The position numbers were made by a program, and so were the translations under genes. The notes under the pieces were generated by a model, which was given only the letters and a program-made list of their open reading frames with translations, did no database searches and was not told the DNA's origin. Positions 11,195 through 23,629 of a stretch of DNA of 40,855 nucleotides are shown piece after piece. The stretch is from the NCBI GenBank assembly GCA_003640385.1, contig RCAB01000532.1, forward strand, positions 1-40,855, written 5' to 3'. The stretch comes from Setaria digitata (Eukaryota; Nematoda; Chromadorea; Rhabditida; Setariidae). Position 1 is the first letter of the stretch. The number at the start of each line of letters is the position of its first letter.

Positions 11195-13525
11195 ATGCTG
11201 CTGACTAAGCCACGACGTGTCTCAAACTTGAATATCTAAAAGATTAGTATCACTGCGTAGCGGTATTTCATTATTAATCCATAACAAACAATACGCACAA
11301 CCAAAATTATAAAAACACCTTTGCAAAGATAGCCCAGTATAACGACTTTTCGATACTACGACCTAGAAAAAGCATAATAGTATACTGCAGACTTTCAGCC
11401 AAGTTAATTAGTAAGCAACTGTTGTCTGGCTGCGAAAGATAGCATGATTTACTGGCTCACTGAACACAAATATTACTGATGAGAACTGCAAAACTTTCTT
11501 ACATAATCTTGTCTATTTAACAACAATAACATTCTCGAGACATTATAAACAAACTATGAACACACCTTGAAAGATACCAAATATAAGACACGAAAAAACG
11601 AACATACAAGAAACGAATATCCAACAGTATAGAGTGACAAGTGCGAAATAGTGTTGCATCACTCTGATTGCTGCGTTGCGAAATTTGTTGAATCTATTGG
11701 GAGGTTTTTGATTGAGGATCTATCGCTAAAGCAACTGAAAGGTATGCTCTGATAGGAAAATCTGGGAGCAGTGAAGGAATGGCCTTTTTATTTTAATAAA
11801 GGCATATCATAATTGAAATTTATGAAGCGGTAACATTCCAACGAATTTCATTTCTGAGTTCATTAATTAAAGGCTTATCTTTTTCTTCTTTGTACTCTCT
11901 TTCTTTCAATCATTTTTTGGTTTATTCGGTATGATATCGTCAAGTCTTTATTGTGCAGCTGCATGCCGTCTATATTATGAAGCATAATTTAATGAATCGT
12001 TAGTACAAGTTCCAACAAATTTTAATTTTAATTTTTTAATAGATTTTCTTTTTTCCCTCAATTTTATTTTTGTTCATATTTGGTTTCTTGCAATTAATAA
12101 TTTCTTCCCAACATTTCTTTCACTAACTATTTCTATCTATTCCGGAAAGTGCCAAAGGTGTAAAATTGGCAAAACAGAATAATAGCTTATTGTTTTTGAC
12201 TGAAATTCAGGGTATTGCAAATAGAAGTATTGTTTGTTTGGAATTATTGAAGTTTAATCAATAATTTTTGAACATTTATGAAAATGTAGAGTTATAAAAA
12301 TAAATACAAGTGTTGTAATCGTCGACTTTTCATTCGTCCTAATTTTTTTTAATTTTTCCTCGATTTAAGTATTCCTAACTTTTCCTGAAATTTGAAATTT
12401 TTTTTGCTAATTGATGTTGAGAAATAGGAGGGAACATTATTTTACATAATTTTATATTTGTATATATATATATCAGAAACTTTCTGGTGAAATTTTAGAA
12501 ATCATTTCCTTTTCAGTCCATTTTAATTTTATATTTTAGAGGAATAAAAATTTACCTATAACTACGTCTTTTTAAAAAAAAATATTGGAATTTACATTAG
12601 CCAAAAAGATTCATATTGTGATATGACCTGGCAATTTGATTTTAGCTTGAAAGGAAGAACTTTGTCAGATATTTTATCTCATATACTATGAAAATTGTTT
12701 GGATGATGTTAAATTTTATTTTAAATGTGATATTATCTTTTGAGACAAATTCAAAAATTTCAAAGCATTTTGTTAATTCAATTCACGGAATAAGCGCTAA
12801 ACGGAAGGAACACTCCAAAGTATAAAACTGGAGTGAATTGGAGGTCATTTCACATTTGTGTATTAATCAAAACTTAACGTAAATGAGTTGCAAGAAGTCA
12901 AAATAAACACATGTTTTCAATGGATTAACTTATTCGTGTCAAATTATTGTTTAGAAGTATTTTCATGTGCTTTTATGTAAACTAAGAAGAATTGTAAAGT
13001 AGGAAAAATTAAATGGTTTTGTTATCAGTGAGAGTGATATTTCGCAGTGTTTCATTTAGTGAATATTATTTAATAAATCTAACCGCCAATTTAATTAGTA
13101 TTTTCATGAGCTTGAAGAATTTAAAGTGCTTAAAACTGCTCTGCACGAAAATTTTAATTTTGATAATATCCTTCCACGAAATCTGGTTCGAATATCTCTT
13201 GGGGTGAAAAATGGCAGTATATGGAAATTCCAAACCATGCACAGATATATAACGAAATGCTTGAACAGGATTTTAATGAAAAGATGCATCCAAAAACTAA
13301 TACATATAGCTTGAGTAATTAAGTGATCAATAGAAACTATATACTACACTGTACTATCCATCAGTGTTGTAAATAATAATTAGTATTCGATCAGTGCTAT
13401 GACAGAATAATTAATGTAATATTATTTGCATTATTAGGAGTATTAAATAACTAAAAATATCGATCGAAATTCCAAACGAGCAAGTTTTATTTGGTAAATA
13501 AATTATTATGGCTGGATTCCCCACC

Positions 13526-13610
13526 AAATTTATTAGTTTTATCATCAAACTTATATAAATATTACTTCTTTCATTAAATTTATTGGTTTTATCATCAAAC
13601 CTTCATAAAT
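13526..13610. repeat. imperfect direct repeat, two 35-bp copies 50 bp apart
   Basis: AAATTTATTAGTTTTATCAT at 13526 recurs at 13576 as AAATTTATTGGTTTTATCAT. Both copies continue as CAAAC..T..ATAAAT, with a few substitutions. It is probably an old local duplication in AT-rich spacer; no function is apparent. Confidence 0.8.
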
Positions 13611-14211
13611 TCATAAATGTTACAATGTTGAGAATGGGAAAAAAGAGAGCACGCAAAACCGGACGCAAGGCGATCCCACATCGGAAATCTGACAAATTGA
13701 TACAATTTGCCGATTTCTGTTTGAAAAAAAAATTATAATTACCCGTTCTAAAATATTTTGTACATCATTTCTAAATGTTATTAATGAGTATTACACATCA
13801 TTCATGCATGTAATGTTTGTCATGTAGTAGCTATATCTGGGTATATTTTTAAGAATTTTCGAAAAGGCAAATATTCATTATCTATCTCTTTTTTCTATTG
13901 CTGTTGTTTGCAGTTATTTATTTTTCTGTTCTGAAAGATAAAGTTAGTTATTGGTTAGTTAGCGAAGTTATTAGTTCCGAATAAAGAAGTTAACAAAAAA
14001 CTGATATTTTAAGAGATTTAATAGAATTTATTATATTACTTTATCATTACATTTCTTAGTTTGCAAACAGAGGTGATAAGGATAATCATATTCATAATTA
14101 ATTTTAGAACTTCACGTAGAATACTTTTTCCTTCTTTTTTAGGGGTATTGATGATACGGTGGTTCGATCAGTCTCAGATGGAGAACAATACATTCCGTTA
14201 TCACTCTAATC

Positions 14212-14753
14212 ATTTAAATCAGTACCAGAATCATTATTTCTAGCAATATATAGTGAAGTGGAGTGATTAGAAATGATGGTTTGGTATTGGTATCGTTCAA
14301 GTTTGTCGCGTAGTATGGGCGTGTTATCGGGAGAAGACGGGAGAGACGAGACCGGTGTGTCCCATCGTTCGCTACCATTATTCTCTTTAGCAGTGCCCTT
14401 ATACCTGCTCTCAAATTATATTTTCTCTCTCATTTCCAAATAATTGAACGCCATAGTACCGCCGTTACCTTTCATTCTGTTTTGGTGGTGCTGGTGATGC
14501 TGGGATTTGCGAATTGGTGGCGGATTTAATTTTGCGCATTTTTACTTTTGGAATTTTGAAAAATCAAAAAGAAAAGAAGAAAAAAGACGAAAAAAAGACC
14601 AATAAGTAATCTGATAGGTAGGATGGCAGTTTGAATCCTTATATGACGAAATATTCGAAAAGTAGTCTTAACCTTATCATTTAGGTTGCAAACGAGGACA
14701 GTGTTATCTGGAAAAGGAGGCAATAACTTTTTTGCTTCCTCAATGATACTCAT
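14212..14753 (-). CDS. possible small minus-strand gene upstream of the astacin (unresolved)
   Basis: Several pieces look coding. An ATG at 14753 opens MSIIEEAKKLLPPFPDNTVL and runs to a possible donor AAG|GTTAAG at 14673. A second piece near 14475-14530 reads SATNSQIPASPAPPKQNER before AAAG|GTAACG. A third, 14212-14415, contains NNGSERWDTPVSSLPSSPDN in one frame and RIMVANDGTHRSRLSRLLP in another. I could not join them into one model with consistent phases and good acceptors. The block is clearly less AT-rich than its surroundings. It may be a real short gene divergent from the astacin, or promoter DNA. Family not recognised. Confidence 0.25.
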
Positions 14754-14869
14754 CTTTTAATACTATTTCAAATTGTACTTTTGTACTGGGTGAGCGATTC
14801 GGTGAACTGTAACGGAAGTCTACCTCATTACCGCTATTTGCTCACCTGACCGGTAGATGACCAGCTTAT

Positions 14870-17800
14870 ATGGCAATATCAAAGCCTTTTTTCGGCAGTA
14901 CTTTTTCAAAATTGTCTACAATTAATAGAAGTAGGAGCCTGAAAAGCAATCTAGAGTTAATCAGAACAAGTTACCGGTTGGTATTTATCACATTTATTCT
15001 GTCTACCTGCAGTACCTGTAGCGATGGAGCATTCTTCCTTAATGATCCATACGGACGGGCCTTTGTGTCTCTTCACAATGAAAAGATTGCGCCTGTCAGT
15101 ACTACTAATACCGAAGCTCAGAGGATATTTCGAGAAAAAGCGAAGACATTTGGACAGAGTGAGGAGGAAATTCAGAAAGTTAAATACTATCTCGAAAAGA
15201 TTCAGAAACTTGAAGCTAACGAACATCCAGAGGAAATACTTCAACGACATGCTACAAAATCTTCCGGAGCGGTAAGGGAGAATATTGTTATTTTTATATT
15301 ATTACAAGTAAATAGGATAATTTCTAATTAGGGACTTTTGGACCCATGAACTTTATGATTTCCAATTCTTCTTCTTTGTCTGTTACTTGAAATTTTTTTC
15401 TCTTCCTTTGGTATGAAGATCAAACTTTAACGGCTTCTGGTTTATACCTGTGTTCATTACCACTTATCTTTATTGTCATAAAATAACATTGTAGATATGA
15501 ATGTTACTCTAAAAATTGATTCTGAGCAGTAACTCTATAAAGGATATGTTGATTCCTTGCTTATAAAGTCTAACTCAACCGTATCAACTGGAAAGAAAGA
15601 CAGCAAAAATTTTTTTTAAAACAAGCTGTACGCAGGCCATTATTTAGTAAACTAAACAAAATTAGCAGCAGCAGAAGCAACAGCATCATAATCATTAATT
15701 AAAACTGGTTTTAAAATTTTTTGCAAAATGTTTACCATACAAAGGTCCTCTTCATATGAGTAAGAAATTTTTAAAGTATTTGCTTCCATCCAAAAATACA
15801 TTGCTTAATCATTTTCCTTTTCTATTCCAGTCAAATTTTATAAGAAACATTATTATAACAGTACCCTTTTACAAATAAAAACAAAACAAAAAAAAAACAA
15901 GAATCAGCAATAGGTTTATAAGATATGGATGGATGCAGTGCAATAAACAGGTTGCAATTGTTGATTTATTGTTTGGCTGAATTGTCATTTTCAATCATGA
16001 CATCTGGAAAATTCGAGATTCATTTGCTGGAACCAGTGATGGTTAACTTCAAAGAGATGTAGGGCATAAAAGATTGAAGCATTTTGCTCAGATATAAAAA
16101 TGACCTTGCTTCATTCATATTTGGTTCTCGAAATGAAAGCTATCGCGTACAATACCAGATAGCTTGTAAAAAAATGAAATGTTGAATATGCTGACCGAAC
16201 AAGTTAAATAAAAAATAACTGAAATTGGAAAAGATAACTATTAGATAATATAATAATTTTAAAAACAAGTGGATGCCCTTAAACAGATATTAGTCATTAT
16301 AGTTAAAAGTTTGCCTTCAAGACTAAGACTAATTATTGTGGCGAATGATTAGTTTGGAGAAGAATTAATACTGATTACAATAGCCAAAAGCTAATTTTCA
16401 AAAAAATGATATCTTTTGACATATTGCGTTCTTCTCAATTTCTATTATCATATCAATCAGTTTTATCACAATACACAAACGGATGATGCATCTTATAAAA
16501 GCTATTCGTTTTCTTTGAAAATCTTATAACTTTTCCTTTTTTTTTTCACTCATTTATTGGCATGACGACCCGAAAGTCTTTTTATTGCCAACCAGTTCTT
16601 TCATATGTTTAGAACAAAGTAAAACAGTTTATTTCCTATGTTTTCTTTCAAAGAAGAATAGAATGAGAAATGTTACAGCTAGTAACTGCCTTTCACAAAC
16701 CCGAACTTCCGGGTTCTCTGCTAGATCATCGATGTCGAAGATATCTATCACTCTCATTCTCAAATTCTTTTCATTTTTATTTCATCCTTTTTGAAAGAGA
16801 AAAAAAACAATAAAATTTGAGCAAAATTTAGATTTAAATTTGGGCCATCCATGATATTTTTAAATGGTTCTGTCAGCACAAAACAGCAAGAGTCTAATGA
16901 GTAAAACTTGAATAATTCTTACATGAACAGTTCCAAACTAGAATAGTTTGATATTGATTTTAGTTATAATTTCTTCTCATCTTCCAACTTCTTTTCGTAG
17001 TAGCAATGTAATATGATCGATAATTTGAGATTAGATTAATAGTCAGGTCCTTTTTTTTCAGTTAATTACACTGACAAAAAAGGGCCCAACTAACCATGCC
17101 ACTACGAAAAGAAGCTAGGAAATTCCATAAATGTGAGAACCGATTTCTTAAAAATCATAAGATTCTTTTGCTTCATAAATAATTTTTGACGATAAATGCA
17201 TTACTTATAAGAAAACTACTGTAAAAGTGTGAAAGAATGCAGTTAAATAGCACTGAAGATAATTGTTTGCAAGGGAAAGTTTAAAAAAAATAAGTTACAT
17301 TGCAAACTATAATAAAGTTAACTCCGAGACTTTTAGATATTATTTCTTATAAATGTTTTTCCTTTTATTTCCTCTCCTAACTAANTAAGTTACATTGCAA
17401 ACTATAATAAAGTTAACTCCGAGAGTTTTAGATATTATTTCTTATAAATGTTTTTCCTTTTATTTCCTCTCCTAACTAAATATCTTTTTTAAGAATAAAT
17501 TACTGCTATTTTGCAAAATTTATTACTTGGAAATTAATAAATTTCAATGAATTTTCTAAAGGCATTAAAATTTTATACCGTGAAAATATTGTTAATTAAC
17601 TAATTAATTATTTACATATAGAATAGTTCTTTCTTTATGAGAATTGTCAGAAAAAAAAAAAAAGAAAAATTAGGATTATTTGTTCTGACATGGACATTTT
17701 CAGTTTGCCATAGAAGTTGCAAAATTCGAAAGACGACAAAAGGATAGCGTTTTATTAAATCCCGAAGAAAATGGCCGATATTATGAAGGTAAGAGATTTT

Positions 17801-20800
17801 TCTTTTTTTAGATATTCGATTAATGCCTTCCTGTGTTCCTTCCTGAAGTGATCATTCGGTAGTCATTTTTACTTTATCATTACTGTGCACCTAAATGCAC
17901 CTGAATAGATTGTTAAAGATAAATTTAATAATAGCGGTCAAATTACCACATTCATCTCATCTTGAACTTTGGCAAGAGAATATAAATACTATTGAGATTA
18001 TCAAATCATTCATTCATTATCAATATTCGGGAATCACTTCCTTTTTTTCTTAGTATCAGGTATTTTAATTAAAGGAAATTTCATGATCACATCTAATTCC
18101 TCCCTCCCAAACCATAAAAAGAAAAGAAATGCCTCTTTTGTCTACTATTATGATTCTAACTAGTTGACTCTAATTAATTAACAGTTATCAATAATAATTG
18201 TCTAATTAACTAATATAAATAATACATGGATGATATATAAATACTCATCACTATGCACAATGTTATACAATTATGATAATAATCATACTTTAATTTAATA
18301 ATCTTTGCACAGATTCACTTCCAAAAAATGCCAAGTGTAATTGATACAACTGGGTCGCCTAATGAAATGAACTAGGAAAATGCCTTCCTTACTGCATCGT
18401 AATGACAGATGCATTTAAGATTCATATTGTTCACTGCAAAAAAAAAAGTGACCATTCAATTGGTAGGATAACCAGAAAGGGTCATTACCTAGAAAGAGTC
18501 TCATTTGAAATGTCCTATAGACACCACAGAGAAACACGTAAATGCGTAGATGGTGAAACGATTATTAATCAAAATTTCAATTCAATACATCGATAGAAAT
18601 AGATAGTAAGTGCTTGCTGAAATCAATCAGATTTTATAAGTTTAATAGTGACATCCAAATTATTTAGTAAGTACGGAACAGATACGATTCCATGCATAAA
18701 AGCTTATTTAAATTACTGAATGGAAAAAGTTCACTTTTGGTACATATTTTATTCCAGGTGATATTGTTTTGGATGCACAGCAAGCTCATGAAATTTATGA
18801 AAATACGCTACACCATAGTCGACGTACAAAAAGAAAGTTAATTCGTTCCGAATTACGTCGATGGGATTCTCGCAAACCGATCGTTTACAGTTTCGATGGA
18901 TCTCATAGTAAATCTTTTTACGTTACAACATAAAATTTTTTCCAGTATCATTCTTTTTCACGAGCATTTCAGGGACATTTTTGGTTGCTTCCTTGCAAAA
19001 AACAATATTTGCTAATAAAAATTATCAGTGAGCAAATATTTTGTATTTAACGCTTAAGTAATATAATTTGCTTAGACTTTTACAAACGGAAATTTTATTG
19101 GATGCTGAAATTTCAAGGCATTTGAATAGAAATTGTTTTTTCCTTTCCTTAGGATGGATATAGTCTGAAAATACTAAGCAGCTATATGAATAGAAATGTA
19201 TGAGTGTCAATATTATTAATTGATCATTATTGAACAGTCTCATTGAATTTCATATATGGCTCCATGGAAAATATATCACTTATCTATTTTATCACCCCGC
19301 TATATCTTTTTTTCAAAATGAGGTGACACATATAGTATGTTCAGCAAAAATGAAAAGGAAATTTTAAATAAAAATTTCGTTATAAATTATGTTACTCACC
19401 GATGATTGAAATGATTTCGCTCATCGTATCTGTTTTCTTTTAAGGGAAGTAAAGGGAATAAGAAATGTGTCACATTGTAAAAGGAAAATGCGAACCATTT
19501 TTTTGTTACGATATGATCATCTATATAACCAATTGATTGGTAATTTAGTAGAAGTGGGCTTGTACTAAATTGCTTTTCAACTTCGCTCTTCTTCCTGTGT
19601 GAGAACATAAATTTAAGTTTAGTAATCGAAAAAAAATAGAAGTGGCACTGTGACAAATGCTGAATAATTAGGCGTGTTAACTTAGGTTCACTAAATGATT
19701 CACTTTTTATATTCCACGAATTTTTTTTCTTCCATTATGAGCTTGGCACATTTGTTCAGATATATACAAGTTAAGTTTATAACAAATATTCTAGTCAGTG
19801 TACTATAAAACTGTATAAAATATTGCTTCCATATTACTTTAGAGAGAAAAAAGAAGATTCAAATGAACTCTCTAAGGGTGAAAATTTTTTCTAAAACATT
19901 CAAATTTTTTGACAAACCGTCTAATATACCGACCGCAAAAAGATTTTGAAAATTAATAAAAGCTTTTCTCAAATTTTGTCAGTTAATTCTCCATTAAGAA
20001 AATATTACCAGAATGTTTGATAACAAAAATAATTCTACGAAGAACATTTACAGTATATCATAAAATTATCACTAACTTGTCTTCTTTTTGCTTAGAAGTT
20101 TTGCAACCGTTCAGTTAATACTTTTTTCTTTTTAAATAGATAGCATCCAGAGAAAGTGTCTTCCTAAAATTAATTTGTAAATAAGATAATTTCAAAAAAA
20201 TTATTTAAATGAAGCAAACAAGTCCAAGACTTTGATAGAATAATTATCATCTATCTAATATTTTCTAATGCATCTTAGGCCAACTTATTATAGCTACCAA
20301 TTACATACAAAATTTTAGCGATGCGTGAACAACGAGTAATCGAGTTGGCACTTGAACATTGGCACAATATAACGTGTTTAAACTTTGAGCGCAGAGATGA
20401 TGAGATTCAGGAAAACCGGATAGTCTTTACAGACGTAGATGGATGTGCGTCAAATGTTGGCAGACATCCTCTCGGCGAGCCACAATTCGTCTCACTGGCA
20501 CCAGAATGCATTCGAGTATGTTCCATCCTGCCATCCCATCGTGCAGATATACAATCATCTCAAATTTTAAGGTACCTACGACAGAAGTCACGAGAATTAG
20601 GGACCATCTGGTAGAAGGAGATTCATGCATGATATCCTTGCGGTAAAAATTCGCCTTCAGAAATGCAAAATTCATCATCATTTTAAAAGAGATTGCAGGA
20701 CTCCTTTTTGTATTTAATAAACGATAACTTTGAAACAGAAAAAAAATGAATTTTATGATTTAGTTAGGAGTGATAGCTCACGAAGTAGCGCATGCATTGG

Positions 20801-22297
20801 GTTTTTGGCATGAGCAATCTCGACCTGATCGTGATAACTATGTTACCGTACGTTGGGAAAACATCGATCGTGATAGCAAGGGACAGTTTCTGAAGGAGCT
20901 ACCGGCTGACGTTGATAATGGTGGTGTACCTTATGATTATGGCAGTATTATGCACTACAGGTAATAATTTAGCATTTATGGAATATTTCTCTAAGGTAAT
21001 TTGAAAATTTCTTATTAATTTAAAAGGAAACTCATCCTGACAACTGCTGTACACCCATGAAGACAGACTAATAGTAAATCAGTCTCCAGTTTTGAAATGT
21101 ATTTTCTTCAAATAGTTTAAATAAATTTCAAAAAAAAAAAAATATATTGAAGAGAAATTTCGAGGAAGACCCATCTATTCTAGTGTGTAGAATGGTATGG
21201 TACCTAATTTATAGAAGCAAAGCATTTGGTCGATATGAGGATCTGTTCACACTGAGTACAAACATTGTGGATTACCAAAAGACCATTGGACAACGAGATC
21301 AGTTATCATTTAATGATATCCGTCTTATGAATGTGATTTACTGCAGCGATTCATGCGCACGCAAATTACCATGTCAACGTGGAGGATACACCGATCCAAG
21401 ACGTTGTGGACGGTGCCGTTGTCCAGATGGATTTACTGGAAAAGTATACAAGTCTCTTCATTCATTACCATAAAATAAAACTGCTATTTCATGACAGTAA
21501 TACAAATATTATGTGGAACATCAGTGAAGAGTGGAATAATCAGATAATAACATTAGTAAGAGCTTTTAGAAAATAACCAATCTTATTAATGTCTTTTAAT
21601 TAATCAGTAAGAGTCGGTAAAGTTAGAATGGTCTTTAATATATGAACAATTAAGCAGCATATCGTTTTGCTATTACTGAAGTGTGTTTTGCAGCTTTGCG
21701 AGCAGGTGATGCCAGGATTTGGAGCAAATTGTGGTGGTCGTATGGAATTAACATCTAGTTGGAAGCGTATCGCAAGTCCTAACTATCCCAGAGAATTCAA
21801 AGAGGGACAAGAATGCAGCTGGCTTCTGGTAGCTCCACCTGGCCAACGCGTACAGTTGCGCTTCTATGGTGAATTCGAAATGTACTGCAAGGTGCGCCAT
21901 TCACTCTGCATGGACTATATCGAAATACGCAACTCAACTGATTTTGCTAATACGGGAATGAGGTACTGAAATAAACTTCTCCCTTTAATATAAATAAACA
22001 AATTCTCTCCGGATAATGACAAGTCTATGTAGATAGGATTCCACTGCTCATAGATGGAATCTGAATGGACTGTGATCGGATTTAATCGCTGAAATGCAGC
22101 GAACAATAAAAAAGAATTTCATGTACTAAATTTAATTTTCTTTTAGATATTGCTGCTATGGAACACCACAGTCATCGATCATGTCAGCTACCGAGGATAT
22201 GCTTGTGCTATTCCGATCATTCTACCGCGGTGGCAAAGGTTTCCAGGCGCAAGTACGAGCATTACCAGCAACTGGTTCGTTTTTGGTCTTCGCATAG
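14870..22297 (+). CDS. dpy-31: astacin metalloprotease with EGF and CUB domains (NAS family, DPY-31/NAS-35-like), 8 exons, 559 aa
   Basis: Zinc endopeptidase of the astacin (M12A) family. Exons: 14870-15271, 17704-17788, 18758-18907, 20319-20515, 20764-20960, 21215-21443, 21694-21962, 22147-22297; phases match and sum to 560 codons. A hydrophobic segment at about residues 37-50 may be a signal or signal-anchor after a long N-terminal stretch. The prodomain ends at a furin-type site RTKR (185-188). The catalytic domain has HEVAHALGFWHEQSRPDRD (zinc ligands His284, His288, His294) and Met-turn SIMHYR (Met341, Tyr343). An EGF-like module (Cys391-Cys422) and a CUB domain (from Cys433, ending GFQAQVRAL) follow. 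C. elegans DPY-31 processes cuticle collagen, and the catalytic region resembles it from memory, but NAS-34/36/37 are alternatives. Unlike most of that subgroup, no thrombospondin-1 exon is visible. The start is less certain than the rest. Confidence 0.9.
17291..17479 (+). repeat. 94-bp direct duplication flanking a single N
   Basis: Bases 17291-17384 and 17386-17479 are the same 94-bp sequence with one difference (CGAGAC versus CGAGAG), separated by the only N in the window (17385). It lies in intron 1 of the astacin gene. The pattern is typical of two contig ends that overlap but were joined with a placeholder, so it is probably an assembly artefact rather than biology. Confidence 0.95.
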
Positions 22298-23629
22298 AGT
22301 TCCGATTAAGGATATCGAAGATATGTTTGCTAAATTTTAACTAAGCATCGGATTACATCCATTTCAAATTTACGGAATTTTTCATGAAAAATAAGTCCAC
22401 TCGTACTAAAGTAAGCGCCAGTTATATGATGCCACGTCAGGTACGTGTAACGTTACAGATCATTATTACACTCAAATACGTTGAGATGTTACTTTGATAA
22501 AGATATCAAGAATTTGTTCCTCCCAAAAGCGAACTTCCTAGTTATTTTTGGATTTGAAACCATGGAAATAAGACAGAAACAACAAAACAAAAGACAACAT
22601 CACTTCAAAAAGACTATTCAGAACATCCAATGATAGAATTCGACTATATTTATATTTTACCTATTCTTACGTAATCGAACTTGCATATGATGAACGAAGT
22701 ACAATTTTCGAGCACTTGATCATTTAATCATTGTTTCAGTGGTACACAGTCGAAGAGTGAGATCTGCGGATAAGTTGTATACAAAGGAATTTGAGGCCAC
22801 AAAACAAAACAAATATATTGCGGAGGATCTTAATACTATTCGATGAAACGAAATCTATGAGGTAAGAGTTCACAAGAAATGAAATGTCACCGACGAATCT
22901 TTTCCACCCGTATGCTAAATTGCAACCAGAAAAACCAATGCATAACCCTGAATGGTATGTCAAGAAACTAGATTAGAATTCCAAGGTCTTGAACTAAGAA
23001 ACTAACAAGAGACGATATTGGAGAATTCAAGATTCTGACTGAGATCAGATGGTCGAATTATCAAAATTACCAGAATTATTAACAGCCTAAAATTTGCGAT
23101 CGGCTAGAAATTGTACAATTTTACAGAGTAGCTTCTACAGGCTTATAAACCAAAGACGAAAATTTATAAATACTACTGCTAAGGATTGTAGAAATTAATC
23201 ACTGTCCAGTGTTTCAAACTTCTATTTTTCAGGCGAAGAACAGTAAATAAATCATGTTGGAATTAAGCTGCTCGGCTATGCAGCTCGCAAGTGTTTATAA
23301 CCCATAATTCTAGTATCTTTTATAGTACATATACATATAAAAAACATAGCAACAAGATAGAAATGGACAATAAGTAGTCAATGGTAATAAAATAACAAAC
23401 AATCGACAATACGAACCTTTAATTTCATTAACGCATGTTAATGTGGAAGTGTTCGAAACGAGTGATTCACAATGATCTCAGAACATTGCATAAATGTTTT
23501 TAATAGAAATGCTTCAAACCACTACATATGTATTTATATACAAACATTTAACTAAAGATAAAGAAAAAAATATCTGCAAATATAATTAATCAATTAGAAG
23601 CATGAAAAGTGAACATGCTAAAAATATTG
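22298..23629. other. spacer between the convergent astacin and MED30 genes
   Basis: Contains the 3' ends of two convergent genes. I looked for a thrombospondin-1 exon of the astacin (tryptophan- and cysteine-rich) and found none. A short plus frame near 22400-22440 (RTKVSASYMMPRQ) lies before a GTACGTG donor-like site but has no matching acceptor. Otherwise it is AT-rich with nothing recognisable. Confidence 0.5.

Larger units (their letters stand above)
11195..14869. other. intergenic region between BCL7 and the astacin gene
   Basis: About 3.7 kb between two divergent genes, so it holds both promoters. From 11195 to about 14000 it is very AT-rich with only low-complexity runs, a TATATATATATA stretch near 12465 and the dispersed repeat at 13526-13610. 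The short frames at 13013-13314 and 14061-14243 lack splice or family support. The 14.2-14.75 kb part is less AT-rich and is listed separately as a possible minus-strand gene. Confidence 0.5.

Noticed and set aside
14273..14443. Plus-strand 56-aa ORF beginning MMVWYWYRSSLSRSMGVL
   Set aside because: It overlaps several other open frames in a less AT-rich patch and has no supporting neighbour exon.
18402..18596. Plus ORF of 64 aa in astacin intron 2
   Set aside because: No splice sites fit and inclusion would break the phase between exons 2 and 3.
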